Position numbers and translations under genes: made by a program. From Candidatus Nitrosopumilus sp. (GTDB taxonomy: Archaea > Thermoproteota > Nitrososphaeria > Nitrososphaerales > Nitrosopumilaceae), in contig DAOWGL010000058.1 in assembly GCA_030637455.1 (NCBI GenBank), positions 1 to 7,667 of the forward strand: a DNA stretch of 7,667 bases. Reading direction: 5' to 3'. A model generated the notes under the pieces. The model ran no database searches, was not told the origin of the DNA, and saw only the letters and a program-made list of their open reading frames with translations. Of this stretch, positions 1 to 5,599 are shown piece by piece; position 1 is the stretch's first letter; every line of letters starts with the position of its first letter.

Positions 1-6
1 CTATAA

Positions 7-834
7 TTACTTGCTGGCAATACTGATTTCAAAGTCTGGAACTAGCCCTTTCTCTTTTGCCATTTGGAATAGTCTTCTAATTGATTCCTCTCCAGGATCT
101 CCCATGTTTACAGTTACATGGTTTACATACATTTTTACAAATTTCTCAATTAGACTCCTTTCTTTACCTCTGGCATATTGCATTGCGTATTCTATTGCAT
201 CATCAAAATGCTCTATTCCAAACTCTATTGATTTTTGTAGATATTTGTCAAACTTTACTATTGTATCCATGCCTAGGTCTGTTCTCATGACGTTAATCCC
301 TAGAGGTACTGGTAGGCCGTTTGTAGTTTTATCCCACCATTCTCCAACATCTAAAATTTTGACATTGCCTTCTTGTTCATAAGATAACTGAGTTTCATGA
401 ATTACCAATCCTACATCCACTTTGCCTGATTTTACAGCTTCTGGAATGTCGCTGAAATTCATCTCAACATAATCAAACTTTCCAATCATTAATTGTAGGA
501 GTAAAAATGCTGATGTCATTTTTCCAGGGATGGCAATTTTGCATTTTTTAATCTCATCAATTGTCATCTGTTTTTTAGCAGTAACAATTGGACCATAGTT
601 AATTCCAAAACTTCCACCACTTCTCAAGATTGTGTATCCTGGAATAAACGCACATGCATGAACTGAAACTGCAGTTACATCAAGTTCCGGATTTGTTGCT
701 TTACGATTTAATTTCTCAATATCTTCAATAACGTGATTTACTGTAAACTCTGGAGATGGGACTTTGCCTGTAAACATTCCATAAAACATGAATGCGTCAT
801 CTGAATCAGGGGTGTGGCCTACAGAAATTTCCAT
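7..834 (-). CDS. mqnD: Probable 1,4-dihydroxy-6-naphthoate synthase (MqnD family)
   Basis: MqnD acts late in the futalosine route to menaquinone, cleaving cyclic dehypoxanthine futalosine to 1,4-dihydroxy-6-naphthoate in the cytoplasm. The 275-residue product has the usual length and two-lobed periplasmic-binding-protein-like fold of this family. The start MEISVGHTPDSDDAFMFYG resembles the MqnD opening (SPCPNDTFxFY type) more than the MqnA one. A GLVIHE motif places His146 close to the histidine proposed as catalytic base in the Thermus enzyme (His145, from memory). I chose the ATG at 834 because a TATA-like box lies 25 bp upstream (855-863), which suggests a leaderless mRNA. An in-frame TTG at 867 would lie upstream of that box. 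The gene is divergent from EF-2 and no other menaquinone gene is in view. Thaumarchaeota are known to contain menaquinones, so the role fits. MqnA, or an unassigned solute-binding-like protein, is the main alternative. Confidence 0.75.
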   Translation of the reverse strand: MEISVGHTPDSDDAFMFYGMFTGKVPSPEFTVNHVIEDIEKLNRKATNPELDVTAVSVHACAFIPGYTILRSGGSFGINYGPIVTAKKQMTIDEIKKCKIAIPGKMTSAFLLLQLMIGKFDYVEMNFSDIPEAVKSGKVDVGLVIHETQLSYEQEGNVKILDVGEWWDKTTNGLPVPLGINVMRTDLGMDTIVKFDKYLQKSIEFGIEHFDDAIEYAMQYARGKERSLIEKFVKMYVNHVTVNMGDPGEESIRRLFQMAKEKGLVPDFEISIASK

Positions 835-854
835 ATCTATTTCCTTGATTCTGG

Positions 855-863
855 TAATAAATA
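855..863 (-). promoter_or_regulatory. TATA-like box of the mqnD gene
   Basis: On the minus strand the sequence reads TATTTATTA, centred 25 bp before the ATG at 834. This is the normal TATA-to-start distance for a leaderless archaeal transcript. It also argues against the TTG start at 867. Confidence 0.55.
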
Positions 864-961
864 CCAAAAAGAAGAGAAAGAAAAAATGTCAATTTATCGC
901 TGCAAAAAAGATTCATGATGTTTCTAGCCGTATGATCTACTGATCTTTTAAAAAACTAAGG

Positions 962-968
962 TTTAATA
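962..968 (+). promoter_or_regulatory. TATA-like box of the EF-2 gene
   Basis: TTTAATA is centred 27 bp before the ATG at 992, so transcription should begin at or next to the start codon. An A/T-rich stretch (TTTTAAAAAA, 947-956) lies just upstream and could be an alternative or an upstream element. No Shine-Dalgarno motif precedes the ATG. Confidence 0.55.
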
Positions 969-991
969 CCTGAATTCAAAGTTTTTCGAAC

Positions 992-3184
992 ATGGCAAAA
1001 TTCAAGTCTACTGGAGAGGTAATGAAAATTATCCAGAACAAAGCCAATATTCGTAACTTTGGTGTTATTGCCCACGTAGACCATGGAAAAACAACAATGA
1101 GTGACAGCCTTTTGGCAAACTCTGGAATTATTGCCCCCTCAGCTGCTGGAAAAGCACTTGCAATGGACTTTGATAAAGAAGAACAAGAAAGAGGAATTAC
1201 AATTTACCAAGCAAACGTTACCTTGCTCTTTGCCCAAAAAGATCAAGAATATGTAATTAACATGATTGATACCCCAGGCCACGTCGATTTCAGTGGAAGG
1301 GTAATTCGAAGTCTCAGAGCAATTGATGGTGCAGTAGTAGTTTGTGATGCAGTAGAAGGTATCATGACACAAACTGAAACTGTAACTAGAATGGCACTTG
1401 AAGAGCGAGTAAAACCAGTTTTGTTTATCAACAAAGTGGATAGACTCATCAAAGAATTACGATTAACTCCAGAAAAAATGCAAGCACAATTAGCCGAAGT
1501 CGTTTCAAATTTCAATACCCTAGTTGACACATATGCAGAACCAGAATACAAAGAGAAATGGAAAGTATCCATTCAAGATGCAAGTGTAACATTTGGTTCA
1601 GCCAAAGATAGATGGGCAATTAACACTGATTTAATGAAAGAGAGAGGAATCACATTCAAAGATGTAATTGATGCATACAATGATGAAAAACTTGAGGCAC
1701 TTATTGAGAAAGCACCCCTAGCTGATGCAGTACTTGGAATGGTGGTAAAACACCATCCAGCACCACAGGATGCAATCAAGTACAGAATCCCACAAATTTG
1801 GAAAGGTGATTTAGAATCTGATATTGGTAAAGCTTTGCTTGCAGGTAGTGATGATGGTCCAACCATTATGATGGTTGTAAACATGGTTTTAGATCCAGCA
1901 GCTGGTCCTGTTGCAATTGGAAGACTATTTTCAGGTACTATCAAAGACGGTCAAACTTTACACATTATAGATGAGAAAAGAGAAGGACGTGTTCAATCAG
2001 TCAATTTCTTTATGGGCAACCAAAGAGAACAAGTTGGCGAATTGGGTGCAGGAAATATTCCAGCTTTACTAGGATTAACTGAATGTAGAGCAGGAAACAC
2101 ACTATCATCTGTTAAAGGAATACAAATGTTTGAGGGTGTCAAATATGTCTCAGAACCAGTTGTTCAAATTGCAATTGAGCCTAAACATCCTAAAGATTTA
2201 CCTAAACTCGTAGACATTTTAAGACAACTCACAATTGAGGATCCAAATCTAGTTGTAAAAATTGATGAGGAATCTGGTGAGACGATTGTTGCAGGAATGG
2301 GTGTACTACACTTGGATGTTGCAGTACATAGAATTCAAGATGCAAAATGTGAGATTATAACATCTGAGCCTTTGATTAACTATAGAGAAACTGTAAAGGG
2401 TGGATGTGAGCCAATCATGGCAAAGTCTCCTAACAGACACAACAAGATTTTCATGAAAGTAGAACCATTAGAACCCGCAATTGCACATATGCTAAGAACT
2501 GGTGAAATTTCAGACCTCAAAGACAAAACTGTAGTCAAAGATCTGTTAAAAGAGAATGGATGGGATACTGATACAATTAAGAGAATTATGAAATTTGATT
2601 CACGTGGAAATGTTTTGATTAACGGAACAAAAGGTGTTCAATTTGTACAAGAGTCAACTGATTCTATTAATTCAGGATTTGAAGAAGTAATGAAAGAAGG
2701 TCCTCTCTGTAAAGAACAGATGAGAGATTGTAAATTTATCTTTACTCACTTTGTTCCTCACGAGGATACAGCACACAGAGGTTTGTCTCAATTAGGACCT
2801 GCATCAAGACGTGCATGTATGGGTGCTTTGTTAACTGCAGGTACTGCCGTGTTGGAGCCAACTTTAGCAATTGAAGTTCGTGTACCAACTGATTTAGTTG
2901 GAAACGTTGCAACCATTCTTTCCGGTAAACGAGGTAAAGTGTTAGACATGTCACAGAAAGGTGCAACAAGTATTGTAATTGGAGAGATTCCAGCTTCTGA
3001 GACATTTACACTATCTGAAGCAATGAGAGGTCAAACGGCCGGTCGTGCAACTTGGAATACTTCATTTAAAGAATGGACCGAAGTTCCAAAATCAATGTTA
3101 GAAACAGCAGTAGCTGACATTAGAAAGAGAAAGGGACTAGCACCAGACCCACCAGGCGTTGGCGAATTTATCGATAAAGTATAA
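992..3184 (+). CDS. fusA: Translation elongation factor 2 (aEF-2)
   Basis: This GTPase drives translocation of tRNA and mRNA on the ribosome. At 730 residues it is full length for archaeal EF-2. The G domain shows G1 AHVDHGKT (27-34), a switch-I RGIT (67-70), G3 DTPGH (93-97), G4 NKVD (147-150) and a G5-like GSA (202-204). Domains II to V follow, including the FEGVKYVSEPVVQIAIEPK segment around 380-398. His595 in the AHRG motif is the expected diphthamide site. The residues after it (HRGLSQLGPASRR) differ from the usual HRGPAQxxPA or HRGGGQIIP form, while the rest is typical. The start fits a leaderless mRNA, with a TATA box 27 bp upstream. The gene stands alone, divergent from mqnD and followed by a T-rich terminator. 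The family assignment is secure. Confidence 0.97.
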   Translation: MAKFKSTGEVMKIIQNKANIRNFGVIAHVDHGKTTMSDSLLANSGIIAPSAAGKALAMDFDKEEQERGITIYQANVTLLFAQKDQEYVINMIDTPGHVDFSGRVIRSLRAIDGAVVVCDAVEGIMTQTETVTRMALEERVKPVLFINKVDRLIKELRLTPEKMQAQLAEVVSNFNTLVDTYAEPEYKEKWKVSIQDASVTFGSAKDRWAINTDLMKERGITFKDVIDAYNDEKLEALIEKAPLADAVLGMVVKHHPAPQDAIKYRIPQIWKGDLESDIGKALLAGSDDGPTIMMVVNMVLDPAAGPVAIGRLFSGTIKDGQTLHIIDEKREGRVQSVNFFMGNQREQVGELGAGNIPALLGLTECRAGNTLSSVKGIQMFEGVKYVSEPVVQIAIEPKHPKDLPKLVDILRQLTIEDPNLVVKIDEESGETIVAGMGVLHLDVAVHRIQDAKCEIITSEPLINYRETVKGGCEPIMAKSPNRHNKIFMKVEPLEPAIAHMLRTGEISDLKDKTVVKDLLKENGWDTDTIKRIMKFDSRGNVLINGTKGVQFVQESTDSINSGFEEVMKEGPLCKEQMRDCKFIFTHFVPHEDTAHRGLSQLGPASRRACMGALLTAGTAVLEPTLAIEVRVPTDLVGNVATILSGKRGKVLDMSQKGATSIVIGEIPASETFTLSEAMRGQTAGRATWNTSFKEWTEVPKSMLETAVADIRKRKGLAPDPPGVGEFIDKV

Positions 3185-3194
3185 TCCGTTCATC

Positions 3195-3231
3195 TTTTTT
3201 AAAATCATATTTAGAATTTCTTTTTATTTTT
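3195..3231 (+). terminator. T-rich terminator after EF-2
   Basis: Starting 11 bp after the EF-2 stop, the plus strand carries a run of six T, then TTTCTTTTTATTTTT. Archaeal RNA polymerase terminates at oligo-T tracts of this kind without needing a hairpin. Nothing else explains the composition here. Confidence 0.55.
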
Positions 3232-3252
3232 CCCTTGAATTTTGAATCAAAA

Positions 3253-3273
3253 TGTTTGTTCAAATAACAAACA
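3253..3273. repeat. Perfect 8-bp inverted repeat in the EF-2/phasin gap
   Basis: TGTTTGTT and AACAAACA are separated by five bases. The dyad lies about 100 bp upstream of the phasin-like start, beyond the T-rich terminator. It could be an operator half-site pair or an RNA hairpin at the end of the EF-2 transcript. No function is shown. Confidence 0.4.
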
Positions 3274-3285
3274 AAATTCTTTACG

Positions 3286-3347
3286 CTCATTTTCACCAAA
3301 ATTACTCATTATCACCATTGAATGTCATTCATTACCACTCATTACCA
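3286..3347 (+). promoter_or_regulatory. Family of CTCATT-type direct repeats before the phasin-like gene
   Basis: Four related copies sit directly upstream of the TATA box: CTCATTTTCACCA (3286-3298), CTCATTATCACCA (3305-3317), TTCATTACCA (3328-3337) and CTCATTACCA (3338-3347). Copy starts are 19, 23 and 10 bp apart, so the outer pair spans 52 bp, close to five helical turns. The arrangement looks like a multi-site binding region for an activator or repressor. The repeats are seen in the sequence; the binding function is inferred. Confidence 0.45.
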
Positions 3348-3351
3348 ATAG

Positions 3352-3358
3352 TTATATA
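3352..3358 (+). promoter_or_regulatory. TATA box of the phasin-like gene
   Basis: TTATATA is centred 26 bp before the ATG at 3381, again implying a leaderless mRNA. It is the best match to the archaeal TATA consensus in the window and lies four bases after the last upstream repeat. Confidence 0.65.
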
Positions 3359-3380
3359 CCCCAAATAAAACCCCTAATTC

Positions 3381-3794
3381 ATGAGTACACAATCTCAAAC
3401 CAGCGACGCATTTGCAATGTACAAGCAAAATGTTCAGAAATACTTTGAAAATGTTTCAAAACTAACACCACAATATTTTCAATCTGCAACAGAATTGCAA
3501 AATGAATGTGTGAAAACTTGTCAAAAAACAATTAACGCTACAGTATCCATGCAACAAGAATTTGCAAAAAAATCAGGAATGAACACTGAAATTCCAGATG
3601 CTGCAAAAACTGCAATCATTGATACCAACAAGCAAATTGTTCAAGCAAGCACAGTCAACAACCAATTGGTAAAAACTACCATTGATGCAACTGTTCAAAA
3701 CTTCAAAACATTTAACGACAACGTTAATGCCTTTGCTGAATTAAACAAAAATATTGTCCAATCCTGGATAACTCCTTTCGCACAAACAAAATAG
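3381..3794 (+). CDS. Phasin-like helical protein
   Basis: The 137-residue product is rich in Gln, Asn, Thr and Lys, has few prolines, and is predicted mostly alpha-helical with amphipathic repeats. Phasins coat polyhydroxyalkanoate granules. The length, the lack of a signal peptide or membrane segment, and the C-terminal helix with repeated Phe/Asn spacing (QNFKTFNDNVNAFAELNK, about 106-123) fit small phasins. Polyhydroxyalkanoate synthase genes are reported from some Thaumarchaeota, but none is in this window. Cys43 and Cys47 form a Cys-x3-Cys pair on one helix face. The start is set by a strong TATA box 26 bp upstream, and a T-rich terminator follows. The repeat array and strong promoter suggest high, regulated expression. 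The phasin label rests on general resemblance; an unrelated helical bundle protein is possible. Confidence 0.6.
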   Translation: MSTQSQTSDAFAMYKQNVQKYFENVSKLTPQYFQSATELQNECVKTCQKTINATVSMQQEFAKKSGMNTEIPDAAKTAIIDTNKQIVQASTVNNQLVKTTIDATVQNFKTFNDNVNAFAELNKNIVQSWITPFAQTK

Positions 3795-3802
3795 TGTGAT
3801 TG

Positions 3803-3820
3803 ATTTTTCTTTTTTATTTT
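3803..3820 (+). terminator. T-rich terminator after the phasin-like gene
   Basis: ATTTTTCTTTTTTATTTT begins eight bases after the stop codon. It is a typical archaeal oligo-T termination tract. Confidence 0.6.
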
Positions 3821-3844
3821 ACTAGTTTAAAATAATTCATGAAA

Positions 3845-3864
3845 TTTGATGATTGCTCATCAAA
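3845..3864 (+). repeat. Perfect hairpin, 8-bp stem and 4-base loop
   Basis: TTTGATGA pairs with TCATCAAA around the loop TTGC. It lies about 50 bp after the phasin-like stop, beyond the oligo-T tract, and is followed by CCCC rather than T. It is therefore not a classic terminator. It could be an element of the gap, a small RNA fold, or a palindromic protein site. Confidence 0.4.
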
Positions 3865-3902
3865 CCCCATAGTGTGTTAGGTAATTTGCCTTTCAAAATT
3901 TG

Positions 3903-3909
3903 TATTTAA
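3903..3909 (+). promoter_or_regulatory. Possible TATA box for the leader/47-residue gene unit
   Basis: TATTTAA is centred 24 bp before an in-frame GTG at 3930 and 96 bp before the ATG at 4002. Transcription would start near 3930, giving either a leader of about 70 nt for the downstream gene or a leaderless micro-ORF. A weaker alternative for the downstream gene is TTATTT (3966-3971). Confidence 0.3.
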
Positions 3910-3929
3910 CCCAGATGGACGATTCATCA

Positions 3930-3995
3930 GTGGACTATTGTCTAGTCTCACATTCGCCGAAGGCCTTATTTCTAACCAATCAAAAGCTATTCTGA
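3930..3995 (+). other. Possible leader micro-ORF or structured 5' leader
   Basis: A GTG at 3930 opens 21 sense codons ending in TGA at 3993-3995. This stop is six bases before the ATG at 4002 and in the same frame. The frame is also open from an ATG at 3915, but that lies too close to the TATA box to be transcribed from it. The predicted RNA start carries a 5-bp hairpin (GACTA, loop TTGTC, TAGTC, 3933-3947). A GC-rich patch GCCGAAGGC (3956-3964) stands out from its surroundings. It may be a short leader peptide, an untranslated structured leader, or chance. Confidence 0.25.
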
Positions 3996-4001
3996 ATTAA
4001 A

Positions 4002-4145
4002 ATGGTAAAAAATTACTGGGAAAAACGTTTCAAAAAAGAACTTGTTGAAGAAGAGGATAAACTCAAACAAGAAGTCAATAATGCAGTAAGAAAGAAACTT
4101 GATTCAATATCTGATGCTGAAGATGATCCTAATTCTGATAAATAA
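4002..4145 (+). CDS. Small charged protein of unknown function (47 aa)
   Basis: I do not recognise this product. The start MVKNYWEKRFKKELVEEED is aromatic and basic. It continues into a Lys/Glu-rich segment likely to form one amphipathic helix (about residues 5-36), then a short acidic, probably disordered tail (DAEDDPNSDK). It has no Cys or His and no membrane segment. The residue composition and clean ATG support a real gene, and such tiny charged proteins are common in this lineage. The last 17 bp overlap the 3' end of the convergent KaiC-like gene, so the two transcripts must be antisense over their ends. A possible leader begins near 3930. No function can be assigned. Confidence 0.6.
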   Translation: MVKNYWEKRFKKELVEEEDKLKQEVNNAVRKKLDSISDAEDDPNSDK

Positions 4146-5445
4146 CTAATCCGTCATTACCTATTTCTACAGGATGAACATGCTCGCTATGCTTAATCCC
4201 CTGTAATTTTGTAATTTTAATAGTTCTTTTCATTTCATTATTGATAATTTGATTATCTAATTGAATTATGCCTGAAGTGGTGAACCATTCACGTGGCATT
4301 TTATTTTTTTCTGAAAACTCTGAAATCAGAATTGATGTGACATCAAAATTCTCTAGTGCCTGAATCATTCCTTGAAGGCCCTGTCTCATATGGAATTTGT
4401 CTGAATACTGCATTCCGAGCATTGAAATTGAATCAATTACAATCCTTTTTGCTTTAATTTTTTTTATGCTGTTTAGGATGAATTTTGTTAAATGCTCAAA
4501 TGGTATTTGTTCTCCTCTGTACAGAGAATTGTCTCGCACTATCACCTCATTTTTAATTTTAAATGGTCTTAAATCAACTATCAAAATTTTTCCTTTTTCA
4601 ATCAATTTCTCAACATCCCATCCAAATGATTTACAATCCATTTTTATCTCATCAACACTTTGAGACAAAGAGATGAACACTCCTGCTTCATCAAATTGTT
4701 TTGCACCTGAATGAATGAACTGCAAACCAAATGTTGTCTTTCCACTACCTGGTGGCCCTGATACTGCCACTGAGCTATTTTTTTTGAAACCTGCTGATAA
4801 TGTGGAATCAAAACCTGGAATGCCTGTTTTCACAATAGATATTTTCTCTCTTTTCTTTGAAAAAATTTGCGATTGGAAAATTCCAACATACATTACACTG
4901 CCCCAAATACCTACCATCGAAGAAATAAATTCACCCGCCAAAAGATATGTTGTTCCAACAAGTGATGCTAACAATCCGCCAGAAAATATCATTTGTGGAA
5001 TCATTGTCTTTGACTCTACATTTCTGTAATTGGGCCTAATTTTTTTTAGAGGTGTTTTTATTTTTTCAGAATGGATTGATTCTATGATGGGGATTTTTTC
5101 AGAATGGATTGATTCTATGATGGGAATCTTTTCAAAACATTTGTCATGAAACCAAAAATCATTTCTTCTAATTGATTTATCTTCTAAACCAATTTCAATG
5201 CTGCAACTATTACATTTTATCAGATCTTCGGATAGTATATTCTCGAATATTATTCCCGTCTCTTGAGGAATTTTAACAGAAATCTTATCACATAATTTTA
5301 TCATTCTATCAATATACAAATAATCTGAATTTGGTAACTGGCTTTCTTTTTCTAATTTTTCAATGATGTAATTTGTTCTTCCGTATTCCCCAAAATTATT
5401 CTCTAGACTTTCTTCTAATTTTAAAATAATTTCATTTGATTCCAA
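4129..5445 (-). CDS. Membrane-anchored KaiC/RecA-superfamily ATPase
   Basis: The 438-residue protein has four parts. Residues 1-75 are helical. A possible zinc site follows (Cys78-x2-Cys81, His100-x2-Cys103). Two hydrophobic segments (about 150-170 and 173-193) form a membrane hairpin. The C-terminal KaiC-like domain (about 205-438) has GIPGFD (208-213), Walker A GPPGSGKT (230-237), Walker B RIVIDS (334-339, Asp338) and a terminal EHVHPVEIG segment seen in KaiC-type proteins. Both termini should be cytoplasmic. KaiC proteins usually have Glu-Glu after the strand following Walker A (FVSLEE); here it is FISLSQ, with Ser261-Gln262, so hydrolysis may be weak. Archaeal KaiC-like ATPases are mostly linked to signalling; this one's partner is unknown. 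The start is a TTG at 5445, the only usual start codon between the upstream stop and Met48. Residues 105-126 are an exact 11-residue duplication. The gene is divergent from a winged-helix regulator. Confidence 0.82.
   Translation of the reverse strand: MESNEIILKLEESLENNFGEYGRTNYIIEKLEKESQLPNSDYLYIDRMIKLCDKISVKIPQETGIIFENILSEDLIKCNSCSIEIGLEDKSIRRNDFWFHDKCFEKIPIIESIHSEKIPIIESIHSEKIKTPLKKIRPNYRNVESKTMIPQMIFSGGLLASLVGTTYLLAGEFISSMVGIWGSVMYVGIFQSQIFSKKREKISIVKTGIPGFDSTLSAGFKKNSSVAVSGPPGSGKTTFGLQFIHSGAKQFDEAGVFISLSQSVDEIKMDCKSFGWDVEKLIEKGKILIVDLRPFKIKNEVIVRDNSLYRGEQIPFEHLTKFILNSIKKIKAKRIVIDSISMLGMQYSDKFHMRQGLQGMIQALENFDVTSILISEFSEKNKMPREWFTTSGIIQLDNQIINNEMKRTIKITKLQGIKHSEHVHPVEIGNDGLVIYQN
5061..5126 (-). 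repeat. 33-bp tandem duplication inside the KaiC-like gene
   Basis: Two adjacent 33-bp copies (5061-5093 and 5094-5126) differ at one base near their end. They encode the unit EKIPIIESIHS twice, in frame, in the linker between the possible zinc site and the membrane hairpin. The near-identity indicates a recent event. The linker position suggests copy number could vary without breaking the protein. Confidence 0.9.
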
Positions 5446-5470
5446 TTGATTAAATTCTGATAATTTTCAA

Positions 5471-5497
5471 GTAATGGGTTGTGAATAACCAAATTAC
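5471..5497. promoter_or_regulatory. Imperfect dyad at the KaiC-like promoter
   Basis: GTAAT-N-GGTT (5471-5480) faces AACC-NN-ATTAC (5487-5497) across six bases. It lies immediately downstream, in minus-strand terms, of a TATA-like CATTATAG (5499-5506), so it would cover the transcription start. It could be a repressor operator or a leader hairpin. The arms differ by one base in spacing. Confidence 0.35.
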
Positions 5498-5498
5498 C

Positions 5499-5506
5499 CT
5501 ATAATG
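5499..5506 (-). promoter_or_regulatory. TATA-like box of the KaiC-like gene
   Basis: CATTATAG on the minus strand is centred about 57 bp before the TTG start. A start site about 26 bp downstream would leave a leader of roughly 30 nt, unlike the leaderless neighbours. TTGAAAATTATC nearer the gene (about 5459-5470) is a weaker alternative. Confidence 0.35.
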
Positions 5507-5571
5507 TCAAAATTTTCTTAGATTGCGCCTATTCCCTTTTAGAATTGAAACTCCGATAATGATTAATAGAT

Positions 5572-5595
5572 GACCTGTATAATATAGGTCGACCT
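5572..5595 (+). promoter_or_regulatory. TATA box flanked by GACCT half-sites (likely operator)
   Basis: GACCT (5572-5576), a spacer containing TATAATAT (5578-5585), AGGTC (5586-5590) and GACCT (5591-5595) follow each other. The first two half-sites form an inverted repeat around the TATA box. The last two form a perfect 10-bp palindrome, AGGTCGACCT. A protein bound here would compete with TATA-binding protein. The best candidate is the winged-helix product encoded just downstream, acting as an autoregulator, but this is inference. Confidence 0.5.
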
Positions 5596-5599
5596 AGAT

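Noticed and set aside
11..382. Plus-strand frame opposite the MqnD gene
   Set aside because: It lies wholly antisense to a well-supported gene, with an unconvincing Ser/Leu/Ile-rich composition.
835..867. Upstream TTG start adding 11 residues to the MqnD-like protein
   Set aside because: The extension spans the TATA-like box at 855-863, and the MEISVGHTP start fits the family N-terminus.
911..945. C/D-box-like small RNA (ATGATGT ... CTGA) between mqnD and EF-2
   Set aside because: The C box is imperfect, no convincing C' and D' pair is present, and no flanking stem is seen.
3242..3448. Frame of 68 codons overlapping the phasin-like start
   Set aside because: It runs through the repeat array and TATA box and overlaps a better gene in another frame.
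3795..4001. tRNA or other known structured RNA
   Set aside because: No cloverleaf or T-loop GTTCGAATC-type motif was found on either strand.
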